From Butyrivibrio sp. XPD2006 (GTDB taxonomy: Bacteria; Bacillota; Clostridia; Lachnospirales; Lachnospiraceae): a stretch of DNA of 64,000 bases. The stretch is from assembly GCF_000420865.1 (NCBI RefSeq), contig NZ_ATVT01000005.1, positions 62,001 to 126,000 of the forward strand, in the 5' to 3' direction. The translations under genes were made by a program, and so were the position numbers. Under the pieces are notes generated by a model. The model was given only the letters and a program-made list of their open reading frames with translations, did not search any database and was not told the origin of the DNA. Below are positions 59,812 through 64,000 of the stretch, piece after piece; within the stretch, counting starts at the first letter, position 1; each line of letters opens with the position of its first letter.

Positions 59812-61266
59812 ATGAATCCTCGAAGAAGTCAGAACCCTTTTACAACGTTTGGTTTATTATTCCTTTGTGCAATCGGTTTTCTGTGGTTTGCAAGGGAAGT
59901 TAAGAATACGGATGAGATCTATAAGCGCCTTTGGGCTATAGAAGGTGTTACCGGCGTAGAAAAGCTTAGTTTTGAAAGAACTCATGAAGGCTGTATTCAG
60001 GATAAGTATCTTGTTACTTTTGAGCAGCCGATTGACTGGGAAAATCCTGAACTTGGCACGTTTTCCCAGAGAGTTGAAATAGGAATAACCGATAAGGCAA
60101 CTGTCAATTTAATGCATTTGGATGGATATGCGCTTCAAAGTGATCTGCTTGGGCGGGATTATGTTCCTGAACTGGTGGAGATGTACAGGGCTAACTATAT
60201 CCATGTTGAGCACAGGTTTTTTGGCGCATCAAGTCCGGACGACCTTTCCTATGATCAGACAGGGTATTGGGAATATCTGACAAGCCAGAACGCTGCTGCG
60301 GATTATCACAGTATTTATACCAGGCTGGCACCGCTTTTGGGGGAAAACTGGATGAGCTATGGTGAAAACTACGGAGGGCTTTTGTCAAATGTTTATGCAA
60401 GCCTCTATCCGGAGGATTGCAAGCTTTATGTATCCTTTGCTGCGCCATGCCCGGATGGTGCCAATGACAAGCGCTTATTTGATTATATATATACAGATAT
60501 AGGTACTGATGCTTACGGTAAAACGCAGGCTAAGGAATACAGAAATCTCATTACACAATTTCAGGTTGATCTGATTAAGAATAAACAGGAGCTTCTGGGA
60601 TTATACAATGATGCTATAGATAATACCGGTATGAGATTCAGAGAACACGCGTCAAAAGAAGTGTTGTATGATATCAATGTTCTTGAGTTTGCCGTTAAAT
60701 TCTGGCAGTATAATCAGGAATTTGATAAGCTTGAGCAATTGCTGACAATGCCTGAAGATACTGCAGCCAACAGACATGCTAAGGCTAGGGCTGAATTTGA
60801 ATATATGATAAGTGTGCAGGGACCTGAAGACTGGTCGCCTGATAAGTATACATGGCCGTATTATGTTGCGGCAGCTATAGAAACCGGCGAGTATTACTAT
60901 GACTTTTTATATTTAAGAGCTGCTCTTACGGAGGCGGGAATACATAGCGGAATGACTGTTACTCCGGACATGGAAGAAACACTGCTTTGGGATTTAACAT
61001 TTACGGTTGAGCAAAAGAATGCTTTTAGCTATAACGGTAATTTCCGTGAACAGCTCATTTCATCTCTGAAGAATACAGATGCCAAGATGCTGATGATCTA
61101 TGGAACCACTGATCCGTTGTATGCAGTAAGACTTCCGAACATCAGCAATGACAACATCAAGCAGTATGTTCATCCCGAATTGGCGCATACGATCAACATA
61201 CAGAGTTTTCCTGATGACACCTTAAGAGAAATAAAAGGATATATAGATCAGTGCATTAGTGAATAA
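59812..61266 (+). CDS. S37-like serine peptidase homologue lacking the serine nucleophile
   Basis: This 484-residue protein has an N-terminal hydrophobic anchor (about 10-26), so it is probably bound to the outer face of the membrane. The body resembles S37 prolyl tripeptidyl aminopeptidases: HVEHRFFGASSPDDL, a nucleophile-elbow region, IYGTTDPLYAV (acid) and HPELAHTINIQSF (histidine). The elbow reads SYGENYGGLL, so N186 stands where the family has serine (GxSxGG). Hydrolysis by the usual route is therefore not expected. ATG 59812 has AGGAG 6 bases upstream. Its last 11 bases overlap the convergent ecfT gene. Confidence 0.7.
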   Translation: MNPRRSQNPFTTFGLLFLCAIGFLWFAREVKNTDEIYKRLWAIEGVTGVEKLSFERTHEGCIQDKYLVTFEQPIDWENPELGTFSQRVEIGITDKATVNLMHLDGYALQSDLLGRDYVPELVEMYRANYIHVEHRFFGASSPDDLSYDQTGYWEYLTSQNAAADYHSIYTRLAPLLGENWMSYGENYGGLLSNVYASLYPEDCKLYVSFAAPCPDGANDKRLFDYIYTDIGTDAYGKTQAKEYRNLITQFQVDLIKNKQELLGLYNDAIDNTGMRFREHASKEVLYDINVLEFAVKFWQYNQEFDKLEQLLTMPEDTAANRHAKARAEFEYMISVQGPEDWSPDKYTWPYYVAAAIETGEYYYDFLYLRAALTEAGIHSGMTVTPDMEETLLWDLTFTVEQKNAFSYNGNFREQLISSLKNTDAKMLMIYGTTDPLYAVRLPNISNDNIKQYVHPELAHTINIQSFPDDTLREIKGYIDQCISE

Positions 61267-62086
61267 ACGGATTATAGAATCTGCTTCCGTTAATGTAAGT
61301 TAAAGTGAGGGAAATAACCAGTAACAGTGCACATACGATAATGCTGATATAGTCAAGGGGCTTGAATTTCTGAGCCATATACCAGGTTCTCTTTTTGTTC
61401 TTGCCAAAGCATCTCAGTTCCATGGCATTTGAAATTATTTCTATCCTGTCCATGCTGCTGAGGATCAGCGGTACTAAAATAGCAGATGCAGATTTAAGGC
61501 GTTTCACAAGAGACGCCTTTTTGCTTAGTTCAACGCCTCTAGCCTGTGAGGCCTGACTTATCTCATGGTACTGTTTCTGGATGTCTGGTATGTAACGGAG
61601 AGCAAGAGCTACAGAGTAGGATACCGAATAGCTTACACCGATCTTGTTCAGTGATGCGGCAAACTCGCTGGGATTTGTGGTGCAGACAAACAACAGCACG
61701 AAGGGAATTGTCGCAAAGTATTTCAGGATATAGTTAAACTGGAAAAATAACTGCTCTGCTGTCGGGGCAAATCTACCGGACATGCCGAATAAAAAAGTAC
61801 AGGTGCCGTAAATCTCAGTTCCGTGGCGTGGAGAGAACAGATACACCAGTATCGTATTCAGAACCAGAAAAACGAGAGTAAACCACAGCATAAACGAAAT
61901 GTCTTTTACCCCTATCTTACCTATGGGAAAAAGAGCTATTCCAAAGATGGCCAGCACCAGCAAAAGCCTGGTGTCATATGTAGTCATGGCTGCCATACTC
62001 CATAGAAAAAGGCACACGAGCTTGGTGGCTCCTGTCAGTCCGTGTATCGGAGATTCTTTTTCGATATAATTAAAGAGATTATTCAT
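61256..62086 (-). CDS. ECF transporter transmembrane component (EcfT-like)
   Basis: This is a 276-residue T component with about six membrane helices. The coupling motifs are SQARGVELSKK and AMELRCFGKNKKR, corresponding to the two Ala-Arg-Gly motifs that grip the ATPases; the second is LRC rather than ARG. Its start overlaps the end of the ATPase gene by 8 bases. It is the last gene of the minus-strand operon S component-ATPase-T component. Confidence 0.88.
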   Translation of the reverse strand: MNNLFNYIEKESPIHGLTGATKLVCLFLWSMAAMTTYDTRLLLVLAIFGIALFPIGKIGVKDISFMLWFTLVFLVLNTILVYLFSPRHGTEIYGTCTFLFGMSGRFAPTAEQLFFQFNYILKYFATIPFVLLFVCTTNPSEFAASLNKIGVSYSVSYSVALALRYIPDIQKQYHEISQASQARGVELSKKASLVKRLKSASAILVPLILSSMDRIEIISNAMELRCFGKNKKRTWYMAQKFKPLDYISIIVCALLLVISLTLTYINGSRFYNPFIH

Positions 62087-63797
62087 GTTTCCTTACGTTA
62101 TCCCTCTCATAATAGATAAAGTTCTGCACAAAATCTGTGCTGTCATTTATTCCGCAGTGTCCTGCGAGATGATACAGGCTGGTCTCCTTGAGGCTGGCTC
62201 TGTCTACAATATCTGTGTTTGTCAGAACCTCTGCACAGCTCATATCGGCAATTATCCTGCCATCTGAAAAGACAATACTCCTGTCCGCATATTCAAGCAT
62301 GAGATGCATGTCGTGAGTGATCATGACTATTGTGATGCCTCTTTCGTTGAGGTCCTTCAAAAATTCCATTATTCTTGTGTAATTTCTGTAATCCTGACCT
62401 GCTGTGGGCTCATCGAGGATCATCATATCGGGCTCAAGGACCAGGATGGAGCAGATGGTAACCCTCTTTTTCTGGCCATAGCTAAGAGCAGAAATAGGCC
62501 AGTTACGCATCTTGTACAGACCACATATTTCCAGAGCTTTTTCGACACGCGTTTTGACTTCGTCCTCCGGAACTCCTCTTAGCCTGAGGCCCATGGCAAC
62601 TTCATCGAATATCATGATGTTGGAGATCATCTGATTGGGGTTCTGCATGACGTATCCAACATGCTCGGCACGTTCCTTGATGGAAAGCGCTGTGAAGTCA
62701 GATCCGCCAAACAGGATTTCTCCTGAATCCTGAGTCTCCATTCCGCAGATGACCTTGGAGAAGGTGGATTTGCCGGCGCCGTTTGTACCTACAATTGCGA
62801 TCATTTCACCTTTGCCAATGCTGACTGAGATATCACTGAGGGTTTTCTGATGAGTCTTTTCATAGGTAAAAGACAAGTCCTTAACCTCCAGCAGCTTCTC
62901 AAACGGATGGGCTTCCTTTGGCTTTTGGTTTGCGATAAAGAACTGCCTGACCTTTTCTTTGTGCTGCTCGGAGAGAGTCAGATATTCAAGGCTGGAAGGA
63001 TGGATTGTGGGATCGATATCAACTCCCGCATATTTAAGTGCAGTAAGATACAGGGGCTCCCTGACTCCGCATTCCGCAAGCCTTTTGGATGACAAAAGCT
63101 CATCGGGAGATGTGTCGGAGACAATTCGACCTTCATTCATAAGAACAATCCTGTCTACGGGTCTGTGAAGGACGTCTTCGATACGATGCTCAATGATAAT
63201 GACAGCGGCTCCGGTGCTCTTTTGCAGCTCGTCGATAAGCTCAATGGCCTGTTTGCCGGTCTTGGGATCAAGGTTGGCAAGCGGCTCATCGAAGAGAAAA
63301 AGGTCCACGTCGCTGACCATTACGCCACCTACGGACACACGCTGCTTCTGACCTCCGGAGAGTTCGGAAGGCGCATGGAGCAGCACAGAGTTCAGATTCA
63401 GGGTTTTAGCAACTTCATGTACCCGATTTTTCATTCGGTCCTGTGGAATGCAGTCGTTTTCAAGCGCAAAGGCAAGGTCTTCTGCGACAGTCATTCCTAC
63501 GAACTGTGCATCGCTGTCCTGAAGCACGGTACCCACAATGTGAGAGATGTCGAAAAGGGACATCTTTCTGGATTCTGTGCCGTTTATAAGAAGAGATCCG
63601 GTTATGGTTCCCTTATAGGAAAACGGGATAAGTCCGTTTATCAGGCTTGCCATGGTGGATTTGCCACAGCCTGAAGGGCCTGCAATCAGAATCTTTTCAC
63701 CCTTTTCAACCTTCAGATTAATATTATAGAGCGTAGGGTTGGCCTGCGCTCTATACTGAAATCCCAGTTCTTTAAATTCAATGATAGTCTTACTCAA
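62079..63797 (-). CDS. ECF transporter ATPase with two fused ABC domains
   Basis: This 572-residue protein contains both ATPases of an ECF module. Domain 1 has GPSGCGKST, LSGGQKQRVSVG and LFLFDEP; domain 2 has GTNGAGKST, LSYGQKKRVTI and MMILDEPTAG. EcfA1 and EcfA2 are usually separate polypeptides. The start is TTG at 63797, supported by AAGGAAG 5 bases upstream; it overlaps the stop of the S-component gene as TTGA. It powers uptake of a vitamin or other small solute bound by the S component. Confidence 0.9.
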   Translation of the reverse strand: MSKTIIEFKELGFQYRAQANPTLYNINLKVEKGEKILIAGPSGCGKSTMASLINGLIPFSYKGTITGSLLINGTESRKMSLFDISHIVGTVLQDSDAQFVGMTVAEDLAFALENDCIPQDRMKNRVHEVAKTLNLNSVLLHAPSELSGGQKQRVSVGGVMVSDVDLFLFDEPLANLDPKTGKQAIELIDELQKSTGAAVIIIEHRIEDVLHRPVDRIVLMNEGRIVSDTSPDELLSSKRLAECGVREPLYLTALKYAGVDIDPTIHPSSLEYLTLSEQHKEKVRQFFIANQKPKEAHPFEKLLEVKDLSFTYEKTHQKTLSDISVSIGKGEMIAIVGTNGAGKSTFSKVICGMETQDSGEILFGGSDFTALSIKERAEHVGYVMQNPNQMISNIMIFDEVAMGLRLRGVPEDEVKTRVEKALEICGLYKMRNWPISALSYGQKKRVTICSILVLEPDMMILDEPTAGQDYRNYTRIMEFLKDLNERGITIVMITHDMHLMLEYADRSIVFSDGRIIADMSCAEVLTNTDIVDRASLKETSLYHLAGHCGINDSTDFVQNFIYYERDNVRKHE

Positions 63798-64000
63798 TTT
63801 TCTTCCTTTAAGCTGCCCTTCTGAGGGATTGTCTTAGCGTATGCAAGGCAAACGATAGTGCCGATGATAGCTGTTGTGATGATATTGATGATTGCACCGG
63901 TGATACCCTGAAGGAATACCTTGTCGACTGGTTCCTGATACATAAGGATATCGAGGCATGGAGCTACGCCAACCCATGCAAGTAAATGGGAAATGGCCTG
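63794..64000 (-). CDS. ECF transporter S component (3' end only)
   Basis: The frame is open from the right edge to TGA at 63794-63796. It encodes 68 residues with membrane helices and YQEPVDKVFLQGITGAII, followed by the tail KTIPQKGSLKEEN. This matches the C terminus of S components paired with fused ATPases. The substrate cannot be read from this fragment. It is the upstream gene of the operon, coupled to the ATPase by TTGA. Confidence 0.75.
   Translation of the reverse strand, partial: QAISHLLAWVGVAPCLDILMYQEPVDKVFLQGITGAIINIITTAIIGTIVCLAYAKTIPQKGSLKEEN

Overview
The window looks like chromosomal DNA of an anaerobic, motile, butyrate-producing member of the Lachnospiraceae, most likely a Butyrivibrio or a close relative. 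Three things support this: a complete thl-crt-hbd-bcd-etfB-etfA butyrate operon in the order described for Butyrivibrio fibrisolvens, strong AGGAGG-type ribosome binding sites with occasional TTG/GTG starts, and an abundance of pectin and arabinan enzymes with chemoreceptors. The genus is an inference; there is no rRNA in the window. No insertion sequence, phage or CRISPR array is visible.

Left part (1-21.8 kb). A left-truncated membrane/spermidine-synthase-like fusion is followed on the minus strand by a chemoreceptor and a sugar-binding lipoprotein that form a two-gene operon. Then come a small unknown protein and a TetM-like ribosomal GTPase that carries a C-terminal Rae1/YacP-type NYN endoribonuclease domain. 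From 8.0 to 21.7 kb lies a polysaccharide utilisation locus. It encodes a chemoreceptor, a YesN-like response regulator, two CUT1 permeases, a YesM-like histidine kinase, a sugar-binding lipoprotein, a GH127 beta-L-arabinofuranosidase, a GH31 glycosidase and a convergent GH105 unsaturated uronyl hydrolase. This fits import and trimming of pectin side-chain oligosaccharides. No ATPase gene is present, so a shared MsmX-type ATPase is implied.

Middle part (21.8-46.3 kb). Housekeeping genes follow: an M18 aminopeptidase, an SseB-like protein, a CheX-like/CheY pair, an SDR reductase, a thioredoxin reductase and a secreted NlpC/P60 hydrolase. A 430-bp intergenic region then holds a cluster of DnaA boxes just before hpf. 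The butyrate operon comes next, then two tandem secreted paralogues, a GT-C-like membrane protein, mtnA, a cobalt/nickel ECF transporter (fused MN, Q, O), a second thiolase, a REC-HD-GYP phosphodiesterase and tRNA-Arg(ACG).

Right part (46.3-64 kb). An 8.7-kb gene encodes a 2913-residue surface-anchored protein with a CE8 pectin methylesterase and a PL9 pectate lyase in one chain. Its upstream region carries two cre/LacI-type palindromes, and a closely related palindrome lies in front of GH105, so pectin-degrading genes 25 kb apart may share a regulator. Next is a four-gene operon (RNA methyltransferase, an amidase-like protein that has lost its catalytic residues, rdgB, and a YfcE-like phosphodiesterase). 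A seven-tRNA array follows (Pro, Gly, Arg, His, Gln, Lys, Leu), then an S37-like peptidase homologue without its serine nucleophile. The window ends in a minus-strand ECF vitamin-type transporter operon whose S component runs off the right edge.

All assignments come from reading motifs by eye. No database search, alignment program or structure prediction was run.
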